Shown: positions 25,867 to 36,144 of the stretch, piece by piece
Layout: every line of letters begins with the position of its first letter
How positions within the stretch are numbered: the first letter of the stretch is position 1
Assembly (NCBI RefSeq): GCF_018860565.1
Contig: NZ_JAHKPS010000022.1
Location: 733,195 to 797,194 of the forward strand
DNA length: 64,000 nucleotides
Source of the DNA: Winogradskyella psychrotolerans
GTDB lineage: Bacteria > Bacteroidota > Bacteroidia > Flavobacteriales > Flavobacteriaceae
Reading direction: 5' to 3'
Notes under the pieces: generated by a model
Told to the model about the DNA's origin: nothing
Seen by the model: only the letters and a program-made list of their open reading frames with translations
The model's database searches: none
Made by a program: the position numbers and the translations under genes

Positions 25867-26058
25867 ATGAAAATACAGAAGATTTTTCATTACGCTTACA
25901 TTATTTTTGCTGTACTATTTTTATACGATGCCATTTCAAAGTGGTCCGATAATAGAAATGGAGCATACATGTCATTGCTTTTTGCCGCATTGGCTACCTT
26001 TATGTTTTTCTTTAGAAAACGCTTCAGTAAAAAGTTTGAAGATCGTAACAATAAATAA
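25867..26058 (+). CDS. Small two-helix membrane protein
   Basis: 63 residues with two predicted membrane segments (about 9-25 and 34-49), followed by a basic tail RKRFSKKFEDRNNK. No domain is recognised. It lies four bases before the CorC-like gene and is probably translated with it. TATCTTTG at 25745-25752 may be its promoter. An imperfect inverted repeat (GCGCAT at 25786-25791, ATGCGC at 25823-25828) lies in its leader. Confidence 0.7.
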   Translation: MKIQKIFHYAYIIFAVLFLYDAISKWSDNRNGAYMSLLFAALATFMFFFRKRFSKKFEDRNNK

Positions 26059-26061
26059 TCT

Positions 26062-27351
26062 ATGACTGCTGATATAGTCATAATTATAAGTACACTAATA
26101 CTTTCTGCTTTTTTTTCTGGTATGGAAATCGCATATGTCTCTGCGAATAAAATTCATATTGAGTTAGAGAAAAAACAAGGTGATTTTCTAGGGCAAATCT
26201 TAGGTAAACTTACAGCCAAACCTTCCAAGTATATTGCTACAATGCTTATAGGTAATAATATTGCCTTAGTTATTTATGGCTTTAAAATGGGTGATGTCCT
26301 TGTGCGATGGTTTAATACGATGTTACCTTCTGATAGTGCTGCTTTAAACTATTTATTTAATGACTTACAGCTGTTAACACAAACTGCAATTTCTACTCTG
26401 GTTATTCTATTTACTGCAGAGTTTTTGCCAAAAGTGTTTTTTCAAATCTATGCAAATACCTTATTAAAGGTTTTAGCATTTCCTACCTATATATTCTATG
26501 TGCTGTTTTCTTGGATTTCAGATTTTGTTATTTGGATTTCAGATGCTGTTTTAAAATATATATTTAAAGCAGAAGGAGAAGATGTTGTATTAGCAATGAC
26601 TAAGGTTGAGTTAGGAAACTATATTACAGAACAAATGGAATCGGTTGAGAACCATGACGATGTAGATAGTGAAATTCAAATTTTTCAGAATGCTTTAGAG
26701 TTCTCAGATGTGAAAGCTAGAGAGGTTATGGTACCTCGTACAGAGATTACTGCTGTAGATATTTCTGAGTCTTTAGAGAATTTGAGGCAGTTATTTATAG
26801 ATTCTGGTAGAACCAAGATTATTGTTTATAAAGATAGTATAGATGATATTTTAGGTTATGTACATTCTTTTGAATTGTTTAAAAAGCCAAAATCTCTAAA
26901 ATCTATAATTATTCCGGTAGGTTTTGTTCCTGAAACAATTCTGATTAAAGACGTTCTTAATATTTTAACTAAAAAGCGTCGTAGTATGGCTGTGGTTATT
27001 GATGAGTATGGAGGTACCTCTGGAATTATGACCGTTGAAGATATTATTGAAGAATTGTTTGGAGAGATTGAAGATGAGCACGATACTATTGAAATGGTTG
27101 AGGAACAAATTAATGAAAACACCTATAAATTTTCTGCAAGGTTAGAGGTTGATTATATTAATGAAACCTATAAAATAAATCTTCCAGAAAGTGAAAATTA
27201 CGAAACCTTAGGTGGTTTAATTGTTAATGCTACTGAAGAAATTCCACAAGAAAATGACGATGTGCAAATCGATAACTTCAAATTTACAATTACAGAAGTG
27301 TCTTCAACAAAAATAGATGAAATCATCTTAAAAATACTTGAAGTAGATTAA
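26062..27351 (+). CDS. CNNM/CorC-type transporter-associated membrane protein
   Basis: 429 residues in the usual order: DUF21/CNNM transmembrane domain (about 1-185, several hydrophobic helices), a CBS pair (about 210-335; VMVPRTEI at 223 and VIDEYGGTSGIMTVEDIIEELFGEI at 312-336 are typical), and a C-terminal CorC/HlyC domain (about 350-429). In other bacteria such proteins are linked to magnesium or cobalt efflux; the old name haemolysin is misleading. Gliding-motility protein GldE is a close relative in this phylum, and I cannot separate it from this protein by eye. Confidence 0.85.
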   Translation: MTADIVIIISTLILSAFFSGMEIAYVSANKIHIELEKKQGDFLGQILGKLTAKPSKYIATMLIGNNIALVIYGFKMGDVLVRWFNTMLPSDSAALNYLFNDLQLLTQTAISTLVILFTAEFLPKVFFQIYANTLLKVLAFPTYIFYVLFSWISDFVIWISDAVLKYIFKAEGEDVVLAMTKVELGNYITEQMESVENHDDVDSEIQIFQNALEFSDVKAREVMVPRTEITAVDISESLENLRQLFIDSGRTKIIVYKDSIDDILGYVHSFELFKKPKSLKSIIIPVGFVPETILIKDVLNILTKKRRSMAVVIDEYGGTSGIMTVEDIIEELFGEIEDEHDTIEMVEEQINENTYKFSARLEVDYINETYKINLPESENYETLGGLIVNATEEIPQENDDVQIDNFKFTITEVSSTKIDEIILKILEVD

Positions 27352-27458
27352 TGCATTTCTAACACTCATAAAAACTGCACTTCTCCTTTTATTATTTACA
27401 ATAAAATACTATTTTCGCAGACTTATTTACACCAAAATTATACTATACAAAAAAGACT

Positions 27459-29606
27459 ATGGCAGTTTTAAATAAAATTAGACAACGCTCACTGGTATTA
27501 ATATTAGTAATCGCATTAGCGTTATTCGCATTTGTAATTGGAGATTTATTCAAAAACTCTGATGCCCTAACAGGTAGTTCGCAAGATGTTGTTGCTACTA
27601 TTAATGGTACAGATATCAATCGTGCAGAGTTTCAGCAAAAAGTAAAGAACTATCAAGAGAGAGCAGGTGGAAGACAAACGTCTACACAAGCTATGAATGC
27701 AATTTACAATCAAGAGCTTCGTAGTATTGTTTTAAAATCTGAGTTTGAAGAATTGGGATTGTCTGTTGAAAAAGACGAAATGAGAGATTTATTGAAAAAT
27801 AGTTTTTCTTCTTATCCAGAGTTTCAAGATGAAAACGGAAACTTTGATGTTAACCGTTTAAATGCTTTTATTTCTAACTTAAGAGATCTAAATGGTCAAA
27901 CTGCGCCATTAGGTAACTTTATGGTTAATTATGATAGTTGGACAAATAATGAGCAGACTATTGCTGCAAATGCAATTCAGCAAACGTATTATAACATGAT
28001 TAAAGCTGGAGTTAGTACAACTATAGCAGAAGCACAAGAAGAGTATTTTGGTGATGCAAAAACGATAGATGTTCGTTATGTGCAAGTTCCTTATACAACA
28101 ATTGCAGATAGTTTAATTGACGTTTCTAAAAGTGATATTCAAGCGTATATGAATAAGCATAAGGATACGTACGAAACAGATGCAACTAGAGAGGTTATAT
28201 ATGTTGAGTTTAAAGAAGAGGCTTCTAAAGCTGATGAAGATAAAATAAAAGCAGACCTATTAGCTTTAAAAGCTGATAAAACAGAATACAATGAAAGCAG
28301 TAAGAATACTGAAACAATTCCGGGATTTGATTCAGCTTCAGATATTGAAGAATTTGTAAACTCTAATTCAGATATCAAATACAATGACTCATTTTTAAGA
28401 GCAGATCAATTACCAGCTGTAGCTAAGGATACTTTAATTAAATTAAATGTTGGTGATTATTATGGTCCATATAAAGATGGCGAATACTACAAGTTATCTA
28501 AAGTTATTGCAAAAAAGCAAATGCCAGACTCAGTAAAAGTTCGTCATATCTTAATTCCTAATGTTGGTGGTACAAGAGCAGATGCATCTGTAACAAAGAC
28601 GCCAGAAGAAGCAAAGAAAACGGCTGATAGTATTTTAGCTAAAATCAACAGTGGAACTAAATTTATGGATTTATTAGAATTATCTTCTGATAAAGTAAGT
28701 AATGAGCAAGATGGTGAAATTGAATTTGATTACAAAGCAGGTATGGCACCAGAATTTAAAGCTTACGCTTTTGATAACAAAGTAGGTGATGTAGATGTTG
28801 TTCAAACATCTTTTGGATATCATGTGATTGAAATCTTAGAGCAAAAGAGCTTTAACCAAACTGTAAAAGTTGCAACTATAGCAGATAAAATTGAGCCATC
28901 AGATCAAACACTTCAAGATGTGTTTAATAAAATGTCTAAGTTTGAAATTGCTTCTAAAGATGGTGATTTTAATGCTTTAGCAAAAGAACGCGAATTAACA
29001 GTTAAGCCAATTACATTTAATGAGCTTGATGAAAACATACCAGGTTTAGGAAGTCAGAGAGAAGTAGTGCGTTGGGCATTTGATGATGATACTGATACTG
29101 GAGAGTTTAAGAATTTTGCAATATCTAATTTCGGATTTATTGTTGCTAAATTAGTTGAGAAAAAAGAAAAAGGTTTAATGAGTACAGAAGATGCTTCTAT
29201 TACTGCACTACCAGAAATAAGAAAAGAAAAGAAAGCGAAAATGATTCGCGAAAAGATAACTGGAACAACATTAGCAGATATTTCTAAAAACCAGGGTCAG
29301 AGTATAAAGACTGCTGCAGCTATCACAATTAAAAATACAACTTTATCAGGAGCTGGTGTTGAGCCTAAAGTTGTAGGAGCAGCATTTGGATTAGCCCAAG
29401 GTGAAACGTCTAAGCCAATTGATGGCGAAAAAGGAGTTTATGTAGTTGAGGTAACTAAAGTGAACGAAGCAACAAAATTAGACAACTATACTGCTATTAT
29501 GAACAGGTTAAATACTGAACGTAGAAATAAAGTACAGACTAAAGTTTTTACAGCTTTAGAAAATGCAGCAGAAATAGAAGATAATAGAGCTAAGACCGTT
29601 TATTAA
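27459..29606 (+). CDS. ppiD: Membrane-anchored peptidyl-prolyl isomerase, PpiD/SurA-like
   Basis: 715 residues. One N-terminal membrane helix (about 11-31, LVLILVIALALFAFVIGDLF) anchors it in the inner membrane facing the periplasm. A SurA-N-like chaperone region follows to about 340. A parvulin (rotamase) domain is at about 365-470, starting VKVRHILIPNVGG and ending with FGYHVIEILE. A long C-terminal helical region follows. This architecture matches PpiD, a periplasmic folding helper for outer-membrane proteins. The gene stands alone, 107 bases after the CorC-like gene, and ends at a strong bidirectional terminator. Confidence 0.88.
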   Translation: MAVLNKIRQRSLVLILVIALALFAFVIGDLFKNSDALTGSSQDVVATINGTDINRAEFQQKVKNYQERAGGRQTSTQAMNAIYNQELRSIVLKSEFEELGLSVEKDEMRDLLKNSFSSYPEFQDENGNFDVNRLNAFISNLRDLNGQTAPLGNFMVNYDSWTNNEQTIAANAIQQTYYNMIKAGVSTTIAEAQEEYFGDAKTIDVRYVQVPYTTIADSLIDVSKSDIQAYMNKHKDTYETDATREVIYVEFKEEASKADEDKIKADLLALKADKTEYNESSKNTETIPGFDSASDIEEFVNSNSDIKYNDSFLRADQLPAVAKDTLIKLNVGDYYGPYKDGEYYKLSKVIAKKQMPDSVKVRHILIPNVGGTRADASVTKTPEEAKKTADSILAKINSGTKFMDLLELSSDKVSNEQDGEIEFDYKAGMAPEFKAYAFDNKVGDVDVVQTSFGYHVIEILEQKSFNQTVKVATIADKIEPSDQTLQDVFNKMSKFEIASKDGDFNALAKERELTVKPITFNELDENIPGLGSQREVVRWAFDDDTDTGEFKNFAISNFGFIVAKLVEKKEKGLMSTEDASITALPEIRKEKKAKMIREKITGTTLADISKNQGQSIKTAAAITIKNTTLSGAGVEPKVVGAAFGLAQGETSKPIDGEKGVYVVEVTKVNEATKLDNYTAIMNRLNTERRNKVQTKVFTALENAAEIEDNRAKTVY

Positions 29607-29627
29607 TCGACTTTAACTAAATTATTT

Positions 29628-29661
29628 AAAAAGGCTTAACAGAAATGTTAAGCCTTTTTTT
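29628..29661. terminator. Bidirectional terminator between ppiD and the GHMP kinase
   Basis: AAAAAGGCTTAAC, six-base loop, GTTAAGCCTTTTT: 13-bp stem with A-run and T-run on the two sides, between convergent genes. Confidence 0.92.
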
Positions 29662-29693
29662 ATGAGTACACCTTTGGTTATTATGTATGTCAT

Positions 29694-30623
29694 TTATAAA
29701 ACGATGTCTGTATAAGGAATAACAGTCTCAAATCCTTTAGTATTAAAATAAGATGTAGGATTGTCTTGAGAAGCCACTAAAACGAAATCACCTCCCCAAG
29801 CCCCTAAACTTTTTATTGCGCCTTTAAAATCTATAAATAATCGGTCTTTAATAGGAGTTTGTTCTATAAGGTTAGCAATGATATGTTCATGAGATTCAAT
29901 TAGATTTTTAAATTCTAAAAACGAATTACATTTAATCATTTCTTCTGTAATAGCATTGAGCTTTGCTATGCTGTCAGTGTTAATTTTACCTAATGTTTTA
30001 TAGGCCGATATACCATCTCTACTATTTTGTTTTTGGTTGAGATATACAAAATAGAGATGCTGTTTAAATTCTGGGTGAAAATTTACAGGTTTTACTAGAG
30101 GGCTTTGTTTAGGTTGTAGCTGAAATGTAATAGGAGTCTCATTTTGAGCACAGGCAATATCATATCCACTACCGCCAAAAGTTTTTTCGAGTAATTTATA
30201 GGCATCAACATTTGCCCAAATAGCTATATTGTTAATTAAGGTAGAAGAGGTGCCTAATCCCCAAAGTCTATTAAAATCTTGATAAGTGGTAATATTGTAA
30301 CCTTGGTTGGACGCTAAAAACTCAGGATTTAAGTTTTTAGTCGCTTTTAAAATTTGTAATAAACGTGCTTTGATGTCATCAGCAGGCTTATTTTTTTGAA
30401 TACTAACGGTAATCTCATCATAAGTAATTGAGCATTGAAACCAAATTTCTTCAAGTTCATTAAAACTCTTCCAATGTATTAGATTAGAATGATTTGGTTC
30501 AATAACCAAACTCTGTCCATATTTAGTAGGAATAGCTAAAGCTTTTGCTCCGTCTAAAACAGCGTATTCAGCTGTGAGTAATAATTTTCCGTTACTTCTA
30601 TATGTTGTAGCCTTTGGGTTCAA
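29694..30623 (-). CDS. GYDIA family GHMP kinase
   Basis: 309 residues of the GHMP kinase superfamily. Motif 1 is seen as GKLLLTAEYAVLDGAKALAIPT near residue 12-33, the phosphate loop as GLGTSST near 125, the family-naming GSGYDIACA near 157, and the C-terminal glycine motif GAWGGDFVL near 283. The order and the N-terminal EYAVLDG resemble mevalonate and phosphomevalonate kinases. It lies 21 bases after HMG-CoA reductase, so a kinase step of the mevalonate pathway is the obvious hypothesis, but the exact substrate is unproven. The start is TTG (30623); no nearby ATG preserves motif 1. Confidence 0.85.
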   Translation of the reverse strand: MNPKATTYRSNGKLLLTAEYAVLDGAKALAIPTKYGQSLVIEPNHSNLIHWKSFNELEEIWFQCSITYDEITVSIQKNKPADDIKARLLQILKATKNLNPEFLASNQGYNITTYQDFNRLWGLGTSSTLINNIAIWANVDAYKLLEKTFGGSGYDIACAQNETPITFQLQPKQSPLVKPVNFHPEFKQHLYFVYLNQKQNSRDGISAYKTLGKINTDSIAKLNAITEEMIKCNSFLEFKNLIESHEHIIANLIEQTPIKDRLFIDFKGAIKSLGAWGGDFVLVASQDNPTSYFNTKGFETVIPYTDIVL

Positions 30624-30644
30624 AGTTTTGGTTTTAGGATTTCT

Positions 30645-31961
30645 CTACGCTCTTATGTTTTTTATAGCTTCAACAACAGCGCTATGAGTAACGACATTAG
30701 TTTTAAAATGTTCAACAAGTTTTATTTTTTCATCATCTGTAGCTTCAAACTGATTTAGAATATTCATCAAATGCATTTTCATATGACCTTCTTGTATCCC
30801 AGTAGTGGTTAAAGATTTTACAGCACCAAAATTTTGAGCCAATCCTGCAACAGCAACAATTTTCATTAGGTCTTTTGCAGTTGGTTTCTGTAGCATCTCT
30901 AATGAGAATTTGACTAAAGGATGTAAACTCGTTAAGCCACCAACAGTTCCTAAGGCTAATGGGATTTCAATCCAAAATTTAAAAATATCATCAGTAATTG
31001 AACAATGTGTTAAGCTAGAATAGCTGCCATCTTTTGCAGCATAGGCATGTACTCCAGCTTCAACAGCTCTAAAGTCATTTCCGGTAGCTAAAACAACGGC
31101 ATCAATACCATTCATAATACCTTTATTGTGTGTTACGGCTCTAAAAGGTTCTATTTCTGCAATATTAATGGCCTGTTTAAATTTTTGTGCAAATTCTTCA
31201 GGATTAGGAATATCTTTACTTTTTAAATCTTCTATTTTACAAGATACTTCAGCGCGTACTAAACATTGTGGGACATAGTTAGAAAGAATGCTCATTACAA
31301 CAGAAAGATTTTTCTCTTCAGCATTAAAATCATCAAACTTCAACGCTTCGTTTTTAAAAGTTGTAGCAAACTGCTCTAAACAGGTATTGATGAAATTGGC
31401 TCCCATCGCATCCAGAGTTTCAAAAGTGGCATGTAGCTGGTAATAATTAGGTAAATCTTGAGATTTGTTTCGTAATTGAATATCTAATATACCACCTCCT
31501 CGGCGTTCCATACTTTTAGTCATGGAAGCTGTGTCACTAATGAGTTTAGGTTTTACATGTTTAAAAAAGGCTTTAAGTTTGTTAAAATCGCCTTTATATA
31601 TAAAATGAACTTGACCAATTTTTTCGGTAGATAATACTTCGGCTTTAAAACCACCGCGATCTAGCCAAAACTTAGCAGCTTTACTTGCGGCAGCAATAAC
31701 AGAGCTTTCTTCAATTGCCATTGGGATGGTGTAAGTGGTCTCATTAATTAAGAAATTAGGAGCAACACCCAATGGTAAATAGTAATTAGTAATGGTGTTT
31801 TCAATAAATTCATCGTGTAACTTTTGAAGTTTATCGTCTGAGTTCCAATACTGTTTTACAAGTGCTCTTGCATTATCTTTATCTGTGAAATACGTGTTTA
31901 AAAGCCATTCGATCTTTTGGGATTTAGAAAGCTTAGAAAAGCCAGAAATGGTATTTGGCAT
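30645..31961 (-). CDS. mvaA: Hydroxymethylglutaryl-CoA reductase, class II
   Basis: 438 residues. It makes mevalonate from HMG-CoA. Class II features: EESSVIAAAS near residue 87 (catalytic Glu), TGNDFRAVEAG near 292 (catalytic Asp region, preceded by a Lys in HNKGIMNGIDA), and GHMKMHL near 393 (catalytic His). Class II enzymes were first described as degradative, but in Flavobacteriaceae this is the biosynthetic enzyme for isoprenoids. The ATG at 31961 is chosen because a TAnnTTTG promoter lies at 31985-31992, so the longer frame to 32018 would begin upstream of its own promoter. Confidence 0.94.
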   Translation of the reverse strand: MPNTISGFSKLSKSQKIEWLLNTYFTDKDNARALVKQYWNSDDKLQKLHDEFIENTITNYYLPLGVAPNFLINETTYTIPMAIEESSVIAAASKAAKFWLDRGGFKAEVLSTEKIGQVHFIYKGDFNKLKAFFKHVKPKLISDTASMTKSMERRGGGILDIQLRNKSQDLPNYYQLHATFETLDAMGANFINTCLEQFATTFKNEALKFDDFNAEEKNLSVVMSILSNYVPQCLVRAEVSCKIEDLKSKDIPNPEEFAQKFKQAINIAEIEPFRAVTHNKGIMNGIDAVVLATGNDFRAVEAGVHAYAAKDGSYSSLTHCSITDDIFKFWIEIPLALGTVGGLTSLHPLVKFSLEMLQKPTAKDLMKIVAVAGLAQNFGAVKSLTTTGIQEGHMKMHLMNILNQFEATDDEKIKLVEHFKTNVVTHSAVVEAIKNIRA

Positions 31962-31984
31962 GTTGGTTCTTATTTTTGAAAAAA

Positions 31985-31992
31985 CAAAGATA
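31985..31992 (-). promoter_or_regulatory. Promoter -7 element of mvaA operon
   Basis: TATCTTTG on the minus strand, exact TAnnTTTG match, ending 23 bases before the mvaA ATG. No clear -33 TTTG. Confidence 0.7.
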
Positions 31993-32201
31993 CTAGGATT
32001 GGTGTAAAATGTGTGCATAAACCATTGTAAATGCCGATTTACTGTTAATAATAGCGATTTTTTGCATAATTTTTAGTAAACTTGGCATTGCTTTATTAAA
32101 ACATAAAATTTATAAATTGAGCATGCTAAAAATGTTATCGCACAAAAGAATGATTAGTAGCGAATCACGTGCAACTTTTTATAAATAATAAATACATATA
32201 C

Positions 32202-34379
32202 ATGAAATTAAGACACCTTGCAGCTGTTTTTTGCTTTTTAATGACCTCTTTCGTTTTTTGTCAAGAAAAACAAATCACACTTCAAGATATTTGGAGTGGG
32301 ACTTTTAGAACAGAAGGGATGCAAGCCTTACACTCAATGTCTAATGGAAATCAGTATTCAGTGTTGAATTTCGATAGGCAAAGCAGAACATCCACCATAG
32401 ATATTTACGATTATAAAACTTTAGAAAAAGTAAAAACCTTAGTGTCTTCAGCTGATATTTCTGAGATTCAAGGTTTTTTTGATTATTCATTTAGTGAAGA
32501 CGAATCTAAAATAATTCTAACTACAAAATCACAACCCGTTTTTAGACGCTCTACGTTGGGTGAATATTATATTTATGATGTCGCATCAAAAAAAGTGACT
32601 AAAGTATCAGAAGATTTAGTCCAAGAACCAACATTGTCGCCAGACGGAACTAAAGTAGCTTACGGATTTGAAAATAATTTATTTGTAAAGGATTTAACAT
32701 CTGGAAACGTAGAACAGTTAACTACAGATGGCGAAAAAAACAAGATTATTAATGGTATAACGGATTGGGTTTACGAAGAGGAATTTAGCTTTGTTAGAGC
32801 TTTTGATTGGAATACAGATAGCAATCAAATTGCATTTATAAGATTTGACGAGTCTGAGGTTCCTGAATTTTCTATGGATGTTTATGGTTCAGATTTATAC
32901 CAAACACAACATGTTTTTAAATACCCAAAAGCAGGTGAAGCAAACTCTAAAGTGTCTTTACATCTGTACGATTTAGATTCTAAAAAACTAACAGAGTTAA
33001 GTGAAGATAGGCCTGATGATTTTTATATTCCAAGATTAAAATGGACCAATGAGGCTAATGTTTTGAGTGTTCAGTTTATGAACCGTCATCAAAATGAATT
33101 AGAACTTTGGTTGTTTGATACCAAGGATAAGTCTATGACTAACGTATTGAAAGAAAAAGATAAAGCTTATATAGATGTGACTTTTAATTTAACGTTTTTA
33201 AAGGACAACAGTTTTATTTGGACAAGTGAGTTAGATGGTTTTAATCATATTTATCATTATTCAAAAGAAGGAACATTAATAAATCAGGTGACTAAAGGCA
33301 CTTGGGAAGTTACCAATTACTATGGTTTTAATGAAAAAGCGAATACTATTTACTACCAATCTACAGAAAATGGTTCTATAAATAGAGATGTATACTCCAT
33401 ACAATTAAACGGGAAAAACAAAAAGCGTCTTACTAATAAAACTGGAACAAATAGCGCTTCATTTAGTGCAGATTTTACATATTTTATTAATACGTTTTCT
33501 AGTGCAACAGTACCGTATGAATATACTCTGCACACTTCAAAATCTGGTAAATTGATAAAATCTATTAAAGATAATAGAAGTTTAGCAAAACAATTAGAAG
33601 GCTATATCATGTCTAAAAAAGAGTTCAGTACTATTTCTGTAAATGGTAACGATTTAAATATGTGGACTATTAAACCTAAAGATTTTGATGCCAATAAAAC
33701 CTACCCTTTGTTTATGTACCAATATTCTGGACCAGGCTCACAACAAGTGGCTAACCGTTGGAATAGTGCAAACGATTATTGGTACCAAATGTTAGCACAG
33801 CAAGGTTATATTGTGGTTTGTATTGATGGTAGAGGTACAGGGTTTAAAGGTGCAGCTTTCAAGAAAGTTACTCAAAATGAATTGGGGAAATACGAAGTCG
33901 AAGACCAAATTGAAGCGGCAAAACAATTAGGTGAATTGGATTATATTGATGCTGAAAGAATAGGGATTTGGGGATGGAGTTATGGAGGTTTTATGAGTAG
34001 CAATGCACTATTGAAAGGGAACGATGTTTTTAAAATGGCTATAGCAGTCGCTCCAGTAACGAGTTGGAGGTTTTATGATACAATTTACACCGAGCGTTAT
34101 ATGACTACTCCGCAAGAAAACCCGAGTGGTTATGACGAAAATTCTCCAATAAATCATGTAGATAAATTAAAAGGAGATTATTTATTGATTCACGGTACAG
34201 GCGATGATAATGTTCATGTACAAAATACCATGCGAATGGTTGAAGCTTTAATTCAGGCAGATAAGCAATTTGAATGGATGATTTATCCAGATAAAAATCA
34301 CGGCATCTATGGTGGAAACACTAGATTACATCTCTATAAAAAGATGACAGATTTTATTCATCGTACATTGGGTGAGTAA
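32202..34379 (+). CDS. Secreted dipeptidyl peptidase IV-like S9 peptidase
   Basis: 725 residues with signal peptide MKLRHLAAVFCFLMTSFVFC, start chosen at ATG 32202 rather than 32169 because it gives this signal directly. The N-terminal half is the beta-propeller domain; WVYEEEF near residue 190 is the double-glutamate motif that in DPP IV holds the substrate's free amino end. The C-terminal alpha/beta-hydrolase domain has Ser in GWSYGGF near 593, Asp in GTGDDNVH near 668 and His in DKNHGIYGG near 700. It should cut X-Pro or X-Ala dipeptides from peptides outside the inner membrane. Two peptide transporters follow. Confidence 0.92.
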   Translation: MKLRHLAAVFCFLMTSFVFCQEKQITLQDIWSGTFRTEGMQALHSMSNGNQYSVLNFDRQSRTSTIDIYDYKTLEKVKTLVSSADISEIQGFFDYSFSEDESKIILTTKSQPVFRRSTLGEYYIYDVASKKVTKVSEDLVQEPTLSPDGTKVAYGFENNLFVKDLTSGNVEQLTTDGEKNKIINGITDWVYEEEFSFVRAFDWNTDSNQIAFIRFDESEVPEFSMDVYGSDLYQTQHVFKYPKAGEANSKVSLHLYDLDSKKLTELSEDRPDDFYIPRLKWTNEANVLSVQFMNRHQNELELWLFDTKDKSMTNVLKEKDKAYIDVTFNLTFLKDNSFIWTSELDGFNHIYHYSKEGTLINQVTKGTWEVTNYYGFNEKANTIYYQSTENGSINRDVYSIQLNGKNKKRLTNKTGTNSASFSADFTYFINTFSSATVPYEYTLHTSKSGKLIKSIKDNRSLAKQLEGYIMSKKEFSTISVNGNDLNMWTIKPKDFDANKTYPLFMYQYSGPGSQQVANRWNSANDYWYQMLAQQGYIVVCIDGRGTGFKGAAFKKVTQNELGKYEVEDQIEAAKQLGELDYIDAERIGIWGWSYGGFMSSNALLKGNDVFKMAIAVAPVTSWRFYDTIYTERYMTTPQENPSGYDENSPINHVDKLKGDYLLIHGTGDDNVHVQNTMRMVEALIQADKQFEWMIYPDKNHGIYGGNTRLHLYKKMTDFIHRTLGE

Positions 34380-34523
34380 TTAGATTAAGTAAGCGCTTAT
34401 GTGAGTGAAAAAAGGAACTAATCTGCTTTCTTACAAAAGCAAATTATGAGAAGAAAATAAAAATTTGATTTAAAAAAGAATAAACTAACTAACTGAAATT
34501 TTATAAACCTAAAAATTAAACTT

Positions 34524-36110
34524 ATGAGCCAAGAAAATGATCCGTCTTTAATCAAGCATCTCAAAAAGCAAGGTATTGATGACTCTATGGTAATGGGACA
34601 TCCTGCAGGATTGTTCGTGTTGTTTTTTACAGAAATGTGGGAACGCTTTAGTTACTATGGAATGCGAGCACTGTTAACGGTATTTTTAATAACAGAAATT
34701 GGCAAAGGAGGCTGGGAATGGACAAATGCTGATGCAATGCAGTTGTATGCTTGGTACACAGGTTTGGTTTATTTAACACCACTTTTAGGAGGAATATTGG
34801 CTGATAAATTTACTGGGTTTAGAAAAGCAATCTTATTAGGTGCATTAATTATGACTTTAGGACATGCTTCTATGGCTTTTGAAGGTGTAAGCCCTAATTT
34901 TTTCTACGCAGGACTTGTAATGATGATTTTAGGAAATGGTTTATTTAAGCCAAATATTTCATCAATGGTAGGAAATTTATATCCAGATTCAAGTTCTAAA
35001 AAAGATGCTGGTTATACTATTTTTTATATGGGTATTAACGCTGGTGCTTTCTTAGGTATGTTGCTTTGTGGATACATTGGAGAAAAAATAGGATGGCATT
35101 ATGGATTTGGATTGGCAGGTGTATTTATGCTTTTCGGTATGTTACAATTCTATTTTGGGCGTAATATATTTGGTGTTGTTGGTGAAACACCTAAAAAACA
35201 ATTTGAAGCAGAGTTAGATAAAATTGTAGATGATGAAGATGAAATAGAAACACCTGCTCATATTGTAAGAGATAGATTAGTGGTTGTTGGTGTGTTAATG
35301 GTAGCTAGTATTTTCTTCTTCTTTGCTTTTGAGCAAGCAGGTGGATCTATGACGGTGTTTGCAAAAGATTATACTCAGAGAGTTTTAGAAGGTAACTCAG
35401 GTGTTATTTTTAAATGGATAGATGCTATTTTAACTATTTTTCCAATTATAATAGTGTCTTGGGTACTATATGGCTTAGGAAAGAAAATATATAAGACGTA
35501 TCCATTAACAATTATTTTCACTGGATTATCTTTTGTGATTATTTGGTTTTTAGGTGGTTGGAAAGTATACAGAGAATTTAGTCTTGAACAGACAGAAGTT
35601 ACTGTTTCTTGGTTTCAAATTTTGAATTCCTTTTTTATTATCACTTTAGCATCCTCATTTAGTAAAATGTGGGAAAAAGTATGGAATCCTTCTGGTCCAG
35701 TTAAATTTGCAATGGGCTTAGCTTTAGTAGGTATCGGGTTTGTAGTTTTATCTGTAGGTTCTAATAGTATCCCTCAAGGTGCAACTAGTGCATCTGTAAG
35801 TATGGTATGGTTAATAATGGCCTACTTTTTTCATACAACGGGTGAATTGTGTTTGTCACCAGTAGGACTGTCTTATGTTTCTAAATTGTCGCCTAAACGT
35901 TTAGCAGGATTGTTGTTTGGACTTTGGTTTACAGCTTCTGCAATTGCCAACTTCATTGCCGGAATGACAGGGTCGTATATTGATCAAATCTCTCAGAAAT
36001 ATTCGATGTCTACCTTTTTCTTAATTATTGCAGCAATACCTATTTTTGCAGCAGTGATTTTATTGATTTTAAATCCGAAATTGAAGAAAATGATGCATGG
36101 AATCAATTAA
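34524..36110 (+). CDS. POT family proton-coupled peptide transporter (first copy)
   Basis: 528 residues, major facilitator superfamily. EMWERFSYYGMRALL near residue 37 carries the ExxER motif of POT transporters on helix 1; FKPNISSMVGNLYP near 148 and FYMGINAGAFLG near 168 are the PTR2 signatures. Between the two six-helix bundles there is only an acidic linker (about 220-250) without the two extra helices seen in many bacterial POTs. It should import di- and tripeptides. It is the first of a tandem pair; the second copy starts 34 bases downstream. Confidence 0.93.
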   Translation: MSQENDPSLIKHLKKQGIDDSMVMGHPAGLFVLFFTEMWERFSYYGMRALLTVFLITEIGKGGWEWTNADAMQLYAWYTGLVYLTPLLGGILADKFTGFRKAILLGALIMTLGHASMAFEGVSPNFFYAGLVMMILGNGLFKPNISSMVGNLYPDSSSKKDAGYTIFYMGINAGAFLGMLLCGYIGEKIGWHYGFGLAGVFMLFGMLQFYFGRNIFGVVGETPKKQFEAELDKIVDDEDEIETPAHIVRDRLVVVGVLMVASIFFFFAFEQAGGSMTVFAKDYTQRVLEGNSGVIFKWIDAILTIFPIIIVSWVLYGLGKKIYKTYPLTIIFTGLSFVIIWFLGGWKVYREFSLEQTEVTVSWFQILNSFFIITLASSFSKMWEKVWNPSGPVKFAMGLALVGIGFVVLSVGSNSIPQGATSASVSMVWLIMAYFFHTTGELCLSPVGLSYVSKLSPKRLAGLLFGLWFTASAIANFIAGMTGSYIDQISQKYSMSTFFLIIAAIPIFAAVILLILNPKLKKMMHGIN

Positions 36111-36144
36111 TTATTGCAACTAATTATAATCTATCCTATATATA

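Noticed and set aside
31962..32018. 19 extra N-terminal codons for HMG-CoA reductase
   Set aside because: A TAnnTTTG promoter at 31985-31992 lies inside this stretch, and the family N-terminus fits the ATG at 31961.
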